Below, piece by piece: positions 43,121-55,100 of a stretch of DNA of 64,000 nucleotides (positions within the stretch are counted from its first letter, which is position 1; the number at the start of each line of letters is the position of its first letter). The stretch covers positions 40,400,207-40,464,206 of the forward strand of contig CM036243.1 in the NCBI GenBank assembly GCA_020698575.1, written 5' to 3'. The notes under the pieces were generated by a model that ran no database searches, was not told the DNA's origin, and was given only the letters and a program-made list of their open reading frames with translations. The position numbers and the translations under genes are program-made. The DNA is from Bostrychus sinensis. Its lineage: Eukaryota; Chordata; Actinopteri; Gobiiformes; Eleotridae.

Positions 43121-46100
43121 CTGGTCTAGTCCTGGTCTAGTCCTGGTTTAGTCCTGGTTCTGACCTGGTCTAGTCCTGGTTCTGACCTGGTCTAGTCCTG
43201 GTTCTGACCTGGTCTAGTCCTGGTTCTGACCTGGTTTAAACCTGGTTTAGTCCTGGTTTAGACCTGGTTTAGACCTGGTGTAGTCCTGGTCTAGTCCTGG
43301 TCTAGTCCTGGTCTAGTCCTGGTTTAGACCTGGTTTAGACCTGGTCTAGTCCTGGTTTAGTCCTGGTTTAGTCCTGGTTTAGTCCTGGTGTAGACCTGGT
43401 GTAGACCTGGTGTAGACCTGGTTTAGACCTGGTTTAGTCCTGGCTTAGTCCTGGTTTAGACCTGGTTTAGACCTGGTTTAATCCTGGTCTAGTCCTGGTT
43501 TAGTCCTGGTTTAGACCTGGTTTAGACCTGGTTTAGACCTGACCTAGTCCTGGTCTAGTCCTGGTTTAGTCCTGGTTTAGTTCTGGTTTAGTCCTGGTTT
43601 AGTTCTGGTTTAGTCCTGGTTTAGACCTGACCTAGTCCTGGTCTAGTCCTGGTCTAGTCCTGGTCTAGTCCTGGTTTAGTCCTGGTTTAGTCCTGGTGTA
43701 GACCTGGTGTAGACCTGGTTTAGACCTGGTTTAGTCCTGGCTTAGTCCTGGTCTAGTCCTGGTTTAGACCTGGTCTAGTCCTGGTTCTGACCTGGTCTAG
43801 TCCTGGTTCTGACCTGGTTTAGACCTGGTTCTGACCTGGTTTAGTCCTGGTTTAGTCCTGATTTAGACCTGGTTTAGACCTGGTTTAATCCTGGTCTAGT
43901 CCTGGTTTAGTCCTGGTTTAGACCTGGTTTAGACCTGGTTTAGACCTGACCTAGTCCTGGTCTAGTCCTGGTTTAGTCCTGGTTTAGTTCTGGTTTAGTC
44001 CTGGTTTAGTTCTGGTTTAGTCCTGGTTTAGACCTGTCTAGTCCTGGTTTAGTCCAGGTTTAGACCTGGTTTAGTCCTGGTTTAGTCCTGGTTTAGTCCT
44101 GGTTTAGTCCTGGTTTAGTCCTGGTTTAGTCCTGGTTTAGACCTGGTTTTGTCCCGGTTTAGTCCAGGTTTAGTCCTGGTTTAGACCTGGTTTAGACCTG
44201 GTTTAGACCTGGTTTAGACCTGGTTTAGTCCTGGTTTAGTCCTGGTTTAGTCCTGGTCTAGTCCTGGTTTAGTCCAGGTTTAGACCTGGTTTAGACCTGG
44301 TTTAGACCTGGTTCTGACCTGGTCTAGTCCTGGTTCTAACCTGTTCTAGTCCTCGTTTAGTCCTGGTTTAGTCCAGGTTTAGTCCAGGTTTAGTCCTGGT
44401 TTAGACCTGGTTTAGACCTGGTTTAGACCTGGTTTAGACCTGGTTTAGTCCTGGTTTAGTCCTGGTTTAGGCCTGGTTTAGTCCTGGTTTAGTCCTGGTT
44501 TAGTCCTGGTTTAGACCTGGTTTAGTCCTGGTTTAGTCCTGGTTTAGACCTGGTTTAGTCCTGGTTTAGTCCTGGTTTAGTCCTGGTTTAGTACCTGGTT
44601 TAGTCCTGGTTTAGACCTGGTTTAGTCCTGGTTTAGTCCTGGTTTAGTCCTGGTTTAGTCCTGGTTTAGTCCTGGTTTAGTCCTGGTTTAGACCTGGTCT
44701 AGTCCTGGTTAGTCCTGGTTTAGTCCTGGTTTAGTCCTGGTTTAGTCCTGGTTTAGACCTGGTTTAGTCCTGGTTTAGTCCTGGTTTAGTCCTGGTTTAG
44801 ACCTGGTTTAGTCCTGGTTTAGTCCTGGTTTAGTCCTGGTTTAGTCCTGGTTTAGACCTGGTTTAGTCCTGGTTTAGTCCTGGTTTAGTCCTGGTTTAGA
44901 CCTGGTTTAGTCCTGGTTCAGTCACTGGTTTAGTCCTGGTTTAGACCTGGTTTAGTCCTGGTTTAGACCTGGTTTAGTCCTGGTTTAGTCCTGGTTTAGT
45001 CCTGGTTTAGACCTGGTTTAGACCTGGTTTAGACCTGGTTTAGTCCTGGTTTAGACCTGGTTTAGTCCTGGTTTAGTCCTGGTTTAGTCCTGGTTTAGAC
45101 CTGGTTTAGTCCTGGTCCAGAACTGGTTTAGACCTGGTTTAGACCTGGTTTAGTCCTGGTTTAGTCCTGGTTTAGTCCTGGTTTAGACCTGGTTTAGTCC
45201 TGGTTTAGTCCTGGTTTAGTCCTGGTTTAGTCCTGGTCCAGAACTGGTTTAGACCTGGTTTAGACCTGGTTTAGTCCTGGTTTAGTCCTGGTTTAGTCCT
45301 GGTCCAGAACTGGTTTAGACCTGGTTTAGACCTGGTTTAGTCCTGGTTTAGTCCTGGTTTAGTCCTGGTTTAGTCGTGGTTTAGACCTGGTTTAGTCCTG
45401 GTTTAGTCCTGGTTTAGACCTGGTTTAGTCCTGGTTTAGTCCTGGTTTAGTCCTGGTTTAGACCTGGTTTAGTCCTGGTCCAGAACTGGTTTAGTCCTGG
45501 TTTAGACCTGGTTTAGTCCTGGTTTAGTCCTGGTTTAGTCCTGGTTTAGTCCTGGTCCAGAACTGGTTTAGACCTGGTTTAGACCTGGTTTAGTCGTGGT
45601 TTAGACCTGGTTTAGTCCTGGTTTAGTCCTGGTTTAGACCTGGTTTAGTCCTGGTTTAGTCCTGGTTTAGTCCTGGTTTAGACCTGGTTTAGTCCTGGTT
45701 TAGACCTGGTTTAGTCCTGGTTTAGTCCTGGTTTAGTCCTGGTTTAGACCTGGTTTAGTCCTGGTTTAGTCCTGGTTTAGTCCTGGTTTAGTCCTGGTTT
45801 AGTGCTGCGTTAGACCTGGTCTAGTCCTGGTCTAGTCCTGGATTAGTCCTGGTTTAGTCCTGGTTTAGTCCTGGTTTAGTCCTGGTTTAGTCCTGGTTTA
45901 GTGCTGGTCTAGACCTGGTCTAGTCCTGGTCTAGTCCTGGTCTAGTCCTGGTTTAGTTCTGGTTTAGTCCTGGTTTAGTCCTGGTTTAGTCCTGGTTTAG
46001 ACCTGGTCTAGTCCTGGTCTAGTCCTGGTCTAGTCCTGGTTTAGTCCTGGTCTAGTCCTGGTTTAGTCCTGGTTTAGTCCTGGTTTAGACCTGGTCTAGT

Positions 46101-49100
46101 CCTGGTCTAGTCCTGGTTTAGTCCTGGTTTAGTCCTGGTTTAGACCTGGTTTAGACCTGGTTTAGTCCTGGTTTAGACCTGGTTTAGTCCTGGTTTAGAC
46201 CTGGTCTAGTCCTGGTTTAGTCTTGGTCTAGTCCTGGTTTAGTCCTGGTTTAGACCTGGTTTAGTCCTGGTTTAGTCCTGGTTTAGTCCTGGTTTAGACC
46301 TGGTTTAGTCCTGGTCCAGAACTGGTTTAGTCCTGGTTTAGACCTGGTTTAGTCCTGGTTTAGACCTGGTTTAGTCCTGTTTTAGTCCTGGTTTAGTCCT
46401 GGTCCAGAACTGGTTTAGACCTGGTTTAGACCTGGTTTAGTCCTGGTTTAGACCTGGTTTAGTCCTGGTTTAGTCCTGGTTTAGTCCTGGTTTAGACCTG
46501 GTTTAGTCCTGGTCCAGAACTGGTTTAGACCTGGTTTAGACCTGGTTTAGTCCTGGTTTAGTCCTGGTTTAGTCCTGGTCCAGAACTGGTTTAGACCTGG
46601 TTTAGTCCTGGTTTAGTCCTGGTTTAGTCCTGGTTTAGTCGTGGTTTAGACCTGGTTTAGTCCTGGTTTAGTCCTGGTTTAGACCTGGTTTAGTCCTAGT
46701 TTAGTCCTGGTTTAGTCCTGGTTTAGACCTGGTTTAGTCCTGGTCCAGAACTGGTTTAGTCCTGGTTTAGACCTGGTTTAGTCCTGGTTTAGACCTGGTT
46801 TAGTCCTGGTTTAGTCCTGGTTTAGTCCTGGTCCAGAACTGGTTTAGACCTGGTTTAGACCTGGTTTAGTCCTGGTTTAGACCTGGTTTAGTCCTGGTTT
46901 AGTCCTGGTTTAGACCTGGTTTAGTCCTGGTTTAGTCCTGGTTTAGACCTGGTTTAGACCTGGTTTAGTCCTGGTCCAGAACTGGTTTAGTCCTGGTTTA
47001 GACCTGGTTTAGTCCTGGTTTAGACCTGGTTTAGTCCTGGTTTAGTCCTGGTTTAGTCCTGGTCCAGAACTGGTTTAGACCTGGTTTAGACCTGGTTTAG
47101 TCCTGGTTTAGACCTGGTTTAGTCCTGGTTTAGACCTGGTCTAGTCCTGGTTTAGTCCTGGTCTAGTCCTGGTTTAGTCCTGGTTTAGACCTGGTTTAGT
47201 CCTGGTTTAGTCCTGGTTTAGTCCTGGTTTAGACCTGGTTTAGTCCTGGTCCAGAACTGGTTTAGTCCTGGTTTAGACCTGGTTTAGTCCTGGTTTAGAC
47301 CTGGTTTAGACCTGGTCTAGTCCTGGTTTAGTCCTGGTCTAGTCCTGGTTTAGTCCTGGTCTTGTCCTGGTTTAGTCCTGGTCTAGTCCTGGTTTAGTCC
47401 TGGTTTAGACCTGGTTTAGTCCTGGTCCAGAACTGGTTTAGTCCTGGTTTAGACCTGGTTTAGTCCTGGTTTAGACCTGGTTTAGACCTGGTTTAATCCT
47501 GGTCTAGTCCTGGTTTAGTCCTGGTTTAGACCTGGTTTAGACCTGGTTTAGACCTGACCTAGTCCTGGTCTAGTCCTGGTTTAGTCCTGGTTTAGTTCTG
47601 GTTTAGTCCTGGTTTAGTTCTGGTTTAGTCCTGGTTTAGACCTGACCTAGTCCTGGTCTAGTCCTGGTCTAGTCATGGTCTAGTCCTGGTTTAGTCCTGG
47701 TTTAGTCCTGGTGTAGACCTGGTGTAGACCTGGTTTAGACCTGGTTTAGTCCTGGCTTAGTCCTGGTCTAGTCCTGGTTTAGACCTGGTCTAGTCCTGGT
47801 TCTGACCTGGTCTAGTCCTGGTTCTGACCTGGTTTAGACCTGGTTCTGACCTGGTTTAGTCCTGGTTTAGTCCTGATTTAGACCTGGTTTAGACCTGATT
47901 TAATCCTGGTCTAGTCCTGGTTTAGTCCTGGTTTAGACCTGGTTTAGACCTGGTTTAGACCTGACCTAGTCCTGGTCTAGTCCTGGTTTAGTCCTGGTTT
48001 AGTTCTGGTTTAGTCCTGGTTTAGTTCTGGTTTAGTCCTGGTTTAGACCTGACCTAGTCCTGGTCTAGTCCTGGTCTAGTCCTGGTCTAGTCCTGGTTTA
48101 GTCCTGGTCTAGTCCTGGTTTAGTCCTGGTTTAGTCCTGGTTTAGTCCTGGTCTAGTCCTGGTCTAGTCCTGGTTTAGTCCTGGTTTAGTCCTGGTTTAG
48201 TGCTGGTTTAGACCTGGTCTAGTCCTGGTCTAGTCCTGGATTAGTCCTGGTTTAGTTCTGGTTTAATCCTGGTTTAGTCCTGGTTTAGACCTGGTCTAGT
48301 CCTGGTCTAGTCCTGGATTAGTCCTGGTTTAGTTCTGGTTTAGTCCTGGTTTAGTCCTGGTTTAGACCTGGTCTAGTCCTGGTCTAGTCCTGGTTTAGTC
48401 CTGGTTTAGACCTGACCTAGTCCTGGTCTAGTCCTGGTCTAGTCCTGGTTTAGTCCTGGTCTAGTCCTGGTTTAGTCCTGGTTTAGACCTGGTCTAGTCC
48501 TGGTCTAGTCCTGGTCTAGTCCTGGTCTAGTCCTGGTTTAGTCCTGGTTTAGTCCTGGTTTAGTCCTGGTTTAGTGCTGCGTTAGACCTGGTCTAGTCCT
48601 GGTCTAGTCCTGGATTAGTCCTGGTTTAGTTCTGGTTTAGTCCTGGTTTAGTCCTGGTTTAGACCTGGTCTAGTCCTGGTCTAGTTCTGGTTTAGTCCTG
48701 GTCTAGTCCTGGTTTAGTCCTGGTTTAGACCTGGTTTAGACCTGGTCTAGTCCTGGTCTAGTCCTGGTCTAGTCCTGGTTTAGTTCTGGTTTAGTCCTGG
48801 TTTAGTCCTGGTTTAGTGCTGGTCTAGACCTGGTCTAGTCCTGGTCTAGTCCTGGTCTAGTCCTGGTTTAGTTCTGGTTTAGTCCTGGTTTAGTCCTGGT
48901 TTAGACCTGGTCTAGTCCTGGTCTAGTCCTGGTCTAGTCCTGGTTTAATCCTGGTTTAGACCTGGTTTAGACCTGGTCTAGTCCTGGTCTAGTCCTGGTT
49001 TAGTCCTTGTTTAGTCCTGGTTTAGACCTGGTTTAGACCTGGTTTAGTCCTGGTTTAGACCTGGTTTAGTCCTGGTTTAGACCTGGTCTAGTCCTGGTTT

Positions 49101-52100
49101 AGTCTTGGTCTAGTCCTGGTTTAGTCCTGGTTTAGACCTGGTTTAGTCCTGGTTTAGTCCTGGTTTAGTCCTGGTTTAGACCTGGTTTAGTCCTGGTCCA
49201 GAACTGGTTTAGTCCTGGTTTAGACCTGGTTTAGTCCTGGTTTAGACCTGGTTTAGTCCTGTTTTAGTCCTGGTTTAGTCCTGGTCCAGAACTGGTTTAG
49301 ACCTGGTTTAGACCTGGTTTAGTCCTGGTTTAGACCTGGTTTAGTCCTGGTTTAGTCCTGGTTTAGTCCTGGTTTAGACCTGGTTTAGTCCTGGTCCAGA
49401 ACTGGTTTAGACCTGGTTTAGACCTGGTTTAGTCCTGGTTTAGACCTGGTTTAGTCCTGGTTTAGTCCTGGTTTAGTCCTGGTTTAGTCCTGGTTTAGTC
49501 CTGGTCCAGAACTGGTTTAGACCTGGTTTAGACCTGGTTTAGTCCTGGTTTAGTCCTGGTTTAGTCCTGGTTTAGTCCTGGTCCAGAACTGGTTTAGACC
49601 TGGTTTAGACCTGGTTTAGTCCTGGTTTAGTCCTGGTTTAGTCCTGGTTTAGTCGTGGTTTAGACCTGGTTTAGTCCTGGTTTAGTCCTGGTTTAGACCT
49701 GGTTTAGTCCTGGTTTAGTCCTGGTTTAGTCCTGGTTTAGACCTGGTTTAGTCCTGGTCCAGAACTGGTTTAGTCCTGGTTTAGACCTGGTTTAGTCCTG
49801 GTTTAGTCCTGGTTTAGTCCTGGTTTAGTCCTGGTCCAGAACTGGTTTAGACCTGGTTTAGACCTGGTTTAGTCGTGGTTTAGACCTGGTTTAGTCCTGG
49901 TTTAGTCCTGGTTTAGACCTGGTTTAGTCCTGGTTTAGTCCTGGTTTAGACCTGGTTTAGACCTGGTTTAGTCCTGGTCCAGAACTGGTTTAGTCCTGGT
50001 TTAGACCTGGTTTAGTCCTGGTTTAGACCTGGTTTAGTCCTGGTTTAGTCCTGGTTTAGTCCTGGTCCAGAACTGGTTTAGACCTGGTTTAGACCTGGTT
50101 TAGTCCTGGTTTAGACCTGGTTTAGTCCTGGTTTAGACCTTGTCTAGTCCTGGTTTAGTCCTGGTCTAGTACTGGTTTAGTCCTGGTTTAGTCCTGGTTT
50201 AGACCTGGTTTAGTCCTGGTTTAGTCCTGGTTTAGTCCTGGTTTAGACCTGGTTTAGTCCTGGTTTAGACCTGGTTTAGACCTGGTTTAGTCCTGGTTTA
50301 GACCTGGTTTAGACCTGGTCTAGTCCTGGTTTAGTCCTGGTTTAGACCTGACCTAGTCCTGGTCTAGTCCTGGTCTAGTCCTGGTTTAGTCCTGGTCTAG
50401 TCCTGGTTTAGTCCTGGTTTAGACCTGGTCTAGTCCTGGTCAAGTCCTGGTCTAGTCCTGGTCTAGTCCTGGTTTAGTCCTGGTTTAGTCCTGGTTTAGT
50501 GCTGCGTTAGACCTGGTCTAGTCCTGGTCTAGTCCTGGATTAGTCCTGGTTTAGTTCTGGTTTAGTCCTGGTTTAGTCCTGGTTTAGACCTGGTCTAGTC
50601 CTGGTCTAGTTCTGGTTTAGTCCTGGTCTAGTCCTGGTTTAGTCCTGGTTTAGACCTGGTTTAGACCTGGTCTAGTCCTGGTCTAGTCCTGGTCTAGTCC
50701 TGGTTTAGTTCTGGTTTAGTCCTGGTTTAGTCCTGGTTTAGTGCTGGTCTAGACCTGGTCTAGTCCTGGTCTAGTCCTGGTCTAGTCCTGGTTTAGTTCT
50801 GGTTTAGTCCTGGTTTAGTCCTGGTTTAGTCCTGGTTTAGACCTGGTCTAGTCCTGGTCTAGTCCTGGTCTAGTCCTGGTTTAGTTCTGGTTTAGTCCTG
50901 GTTTAGACTTGGTTTAGACCTGGTCTAGTCCTGGTCTAGTCCTGGTTTAGTCCTGGTTTAGTCCTGGTTTAGACCTGGTTTAGACCTGGTCTAGTCCTGG
51001 TCTAGTCCTGGTTTAGTCCTGGTCTAGTCCTGGTTTAGTCCTGGTTTAGTCCTGGTTTAGACCTGGTCTAGTCCTGGTCTAGTCCTGGTTTAGTCCTGGT
51101 TTAGTCCTGGTTTAGACCTGGTTTAGACCTGGTTTAGTCCTGGTTTAGACCTGGTTTAGTCCTGGTTTAGACCTGGTCTAGTCCTGGTTTAGTCTTGGTC
51201 TAGTCCTGGTTTAGTCCTGGTTTAGACCTGGTTTAGTCCTGGTTTAGTCCTGGTTTAGTCCTGGTTTAGACCTGGTTTAGTCCTGGTCCTGAACTGGTTT
51301 AGTCCTGGTTTAGACCTGGTTTAGTCCTGGTTTAGACCTGGTTTAGTCCTGTTTTAGTCCTGGTTTAGTCCTGGTCCAGAACTGGTTTAGACCTGGTTTA
51401 GACCTGGTTTAGTCCTGGTTTAGACCTGGTTTAGTCCTGGTTTAGTCCTGGTTTAGTCCTGGTTTAGACCTGGTTTAGTCCTGGTCCAGAACTGGTTTAG
51501 ACCTGGTTTAGACCTGGTTTAGTCCTGGTTTAGTCCTGGTTTAGTCCTGGTTTAGACCTGGTTTAGTCCTGGTTTAGTCCTGGTTTAGTCCTGGTCCAGA
51601 ACTGGTTTAGACCTGGTTTAGACCTGGTTTAGTCCTGGTTTAGTCCTGGTTTAGTCCTGGTCCAGAACTGGTTTAGACCTGGTTTAGTCCTGGTTTAGTC
51701 CTGGTTTAGTCGTGGTTTAGACCTGGTTTAGTCCTGGTTTAGACCTGGTTTAGACCTGGTTTAGTCCTGGTTTAGTCCTGGTTTAGTCCTGGTTTAGACC
51801 TGGTTTAGTCCTGGTCCAGAACTGGTTTAGTCCTGGTTTAGACCTGGTTTAGTCCTGGTTTAGACCTGGTTTAGTCCTGGTTTAGTCCTGGTTTAGTCCT
51901 GGTTTAGTCCTGGTCCAGAACTGGTTTAGACCTGGTTTAGACCTGGTTTAGTCGTGGTTTAGACCTGGTTTAGTCCTGGTTTAGTCCTGGTTTAGACCTG
52001 GTTTAGTCCTGGTTTAGTCCTGGTTTAGACCTGGTTTAGACCTGGTTTAGTCCTGGTCCAGAACTGGTTTAGTCCTGGTTTAGACCTGGTTTAGTCCTGG

Positions 52101-55100
52101 TTTAGACCTGGTTTAGTCCTGGTTTAGTCCTGGTTTAGTCCTGGTCCAGAACTGGTTTAGACCTGGTTTAGACCTGGTTTAGTCCTGGTTTAGACCTGGT
52201 TTAGTCCTGGTTTAGACCTGGTCTAGTCCTGGTTTAGTCCTGGTCTAGTCCTGGTTTAGTCCTGGTTTAGTCCTGGTTTAGACCTGGTTTAGTCCTGGTT
52301 TAGTCCTGGTTTAGACCTGGTTTAGTCCTGGTCCAGAACTGGTTTAGTCCTGGTTTAGACCTGGTTTAGTCCTGGTTTAGACCTGGTTTAGACCTGGTCT
52401 AGTCCTGGTTTAGTCCTGGTCTAGTCCTGGTTTAGTCCTGGTCTTGTCCTGGTTTAGTCCTGGTCTAGTCCTGGTTTAGTCCTGGTTTAGACCTGGTTTA
52501 GTCCTGGTCCAGAACTGGTTTAGTCCTGGTTTAGACCTGGTTTAGTCCTGGTTTAGACCTGGTTTAGTCGTGGTTTTGTCCTGGTTTAGACCTGGTTTAG
52601 ACCTGGTTTAGTCCTGGTTTAGACCTGGTTTAGTCCTGGTTTAGACCTGGTTTAGTCCTGGTTTAGACCTGGTTTAGTCCTGGTTTAGACCTGGTCTAGT
52701 CCTGGTTTAGTCTTGGTCTAGTCCTGGTTTAGTCCTGGTTTAGACCTGGTTTAGTCCTGGTTTAGTCCTGGTTTAGTCCTGGTTTAGACCTGGTTTAGTC
52801 CTGGTCCTGAACTGGTTTAGTCCTGGTTTAGACCTGGTTTAGTCCTGGTTTAGACCTGGTTTAGTCCTGTTTTAGTCCTGGTTTAGTCCTGGTCCAGAAC
52901 TGGTTTAGACCTGGTTTAGACCTGGTTTAGTCCTGGTTTAGACCTGGTTTAGTCCTGGTTTAGTCCTGGTTTAGTCCTGGTTTAGACCTGGTTTAGTCCT
53001 GGTCCAGAACTGGTTTAGACCTGGTTTAGACCTGGTTTAGTCCTGGTTTAGTCCTGGTTTAGTCCTGGTTTAGACCTGGTTTAGTCCTGGTTTAGTCCTG
53101 GTTTAGTCCTGGTCCAGAACTGGTTTAGACCTGGTTTAGACCTGGTTTAGTCCTGGTTTAGTCCTGGTTTAGTCCTGGTCCAGAACTGGTTTAGACCTGG
53201 TTTAGTCCTGGTTTAGTCCTGGTTTAGTCGTGGTTTAGACCTGGTTTAGTCCTGGTTTAGACCTGGTTTAGACCTGGTTTAGTCCTGGTTTAGTCCTGGT
53301 TTAGTCCTGGTTTAGACCTGGTTTAGTCCTGGTCCAGAACTGGTTTAGTCCTGGTTTAGACCTGGTTTAGTCCTGGTTTAGACCTGGTTTAGTCCTGGTT
53401 TAGTCCTGGTTTAGTCCTGGTTTAGTCCTGGTCCAGAACTGGTTTAGACCTGGTTTAGACCTGGTTTAGTCGTGGTTTAGACCTGGTTTAGTCCTGGTTT
53501 AGTCCTGGTTTAGACCTGGTTTAGTCCTGGTTTAGTCCTGGTTTAGACCTGGTTTAGACCTGGTTTAGTCCTGGTCCAGAACTGGTTTAGTCCTGGTTTA
53601 GACCTGGTTTAGTCCTGGTTTAGACCTGGTTTAGTCCTGGTTTAGTCCTGGTTTAGTCCTGGTCCAGAACTGGTTTAGACCTGGTTTAGACCTGGTTTAG
53701 TCCTGGTTTAGACCTGGTTTAGTCCTGGTTTAGACCTGGTCTAGTCCTGGTTTAGTCCTGGTCTAGTCCTGGTTTAGTCCTGGTTTAGTCCTGGTTTAGA
53801 CCTGGTTTAGTCCTGGTTTAGTCCTGGTTTAGACCTGGTTTAGTCCTGGTCCAGAACTGGTTTAGTCCTGGTTTAGACCTGGTTTAGTCCTGGTTTAGAC
53901 CTGGTTTAGACCTGGTCTAGTCCTGGTTTAGTCCTGGTCTAGTCCTGGTTTAGTCCTGGTCTTGTCCTGGTTTAGTCCTGGTCTAGTCCTGGTTTAGTCC
54001 TGGTTTAGACCTGGTTTAGTCCTGGTCCAGAACTGGTTTAGTCCTGGTTTAGACCTGGTTTAGTCCTGGTTTAGACCTGGTTTAGTCGTGGTTTTGTCCT
54101 GGTTTAGACCTGGTTTAGACCTGGTTTAGTCCTGGTTTAGACCTGGTTTAGTCCTGGTTTAGACCTGGTTTAGTCCTGGTTTAGACCTGGTCTAGTCCTG
54201 GTTTAGACCTGGTCTAGTCCTGGTTTAGTCCTGGTTTAGTCCTGGTTTAGTCCTGGTCCAGAACTGGTTTAGTCCTGGTTTAGACCTGGTTTAGTCCTGG
54301 TTTAGTCCTGGTTTAGTCCTGGTTTAGTCCTGGTTTAGACCTGGTTTAGTCCTGGTCCAGAACTGGTTTAGTCCTGGTTTAGACCTGGTTTAGTCCTGGT
54401 TTAGACCTGGTTTAGTCCTGTTTTAGTCCTGGTTTAGTCCTGGTCCAGAACTGGTTTAGACCTGGTTTAGACCTGGTTTAGTCCTGGTTTAGACCTGGTT
54501 TAGTCCTGGTTTAGTCCTGGTTTAGTCCTGGTTTAGTCCTGGTCCAGAACTGGTTTAGACCTGGTTTAGACCTGGTTTAGTCCTGGTTTAGTCCTGGTTT
54601 AGTCCTGGTTTAGACCTGGTTTAGTCCTGGTTTAGTCCTGGTTTAGTCCTGGTCCAGAACTGGTTTAGACCTGGTTTAGACCTGGTTTAGTCCTGGTTTA
54701 GTCCTGGTTTAGTCCTGGTCCAGAACTGGTTTAGACCTGGTTTAGTCCTGGTTTAGTCCTGGTTTAGTCCTGGTTTAGTCGTGGTTTAGACCTGGTTTAG
54801 TCCTGGTTTAGTCCTGGTTTAGACCTGGTTTAGTCCTGGTTTAGTCCTGGTTTAGTCCTGGTTTAGACCTGGTTTAGTCCTGGTCCAGAACTGGTTTAGT
54901 CCTGGTTTAGACCTGGTTTAGTCCTGGTTTAGACCTGGTTTAGTCCTGGTTTAGTCCTGGTTTAGTCCTGGTCCAGAACTGGTTTAGACCTGGTTTAGTC
55001 CTGGTTTAGACCTGGTTTAGACATGGTTTAGTCCTGGTCCAGAACTGGTTTAGTCCTGGTTTAGACCTGGTTTAGTCCTGGTTTAGACCTGGTTTAGTCC

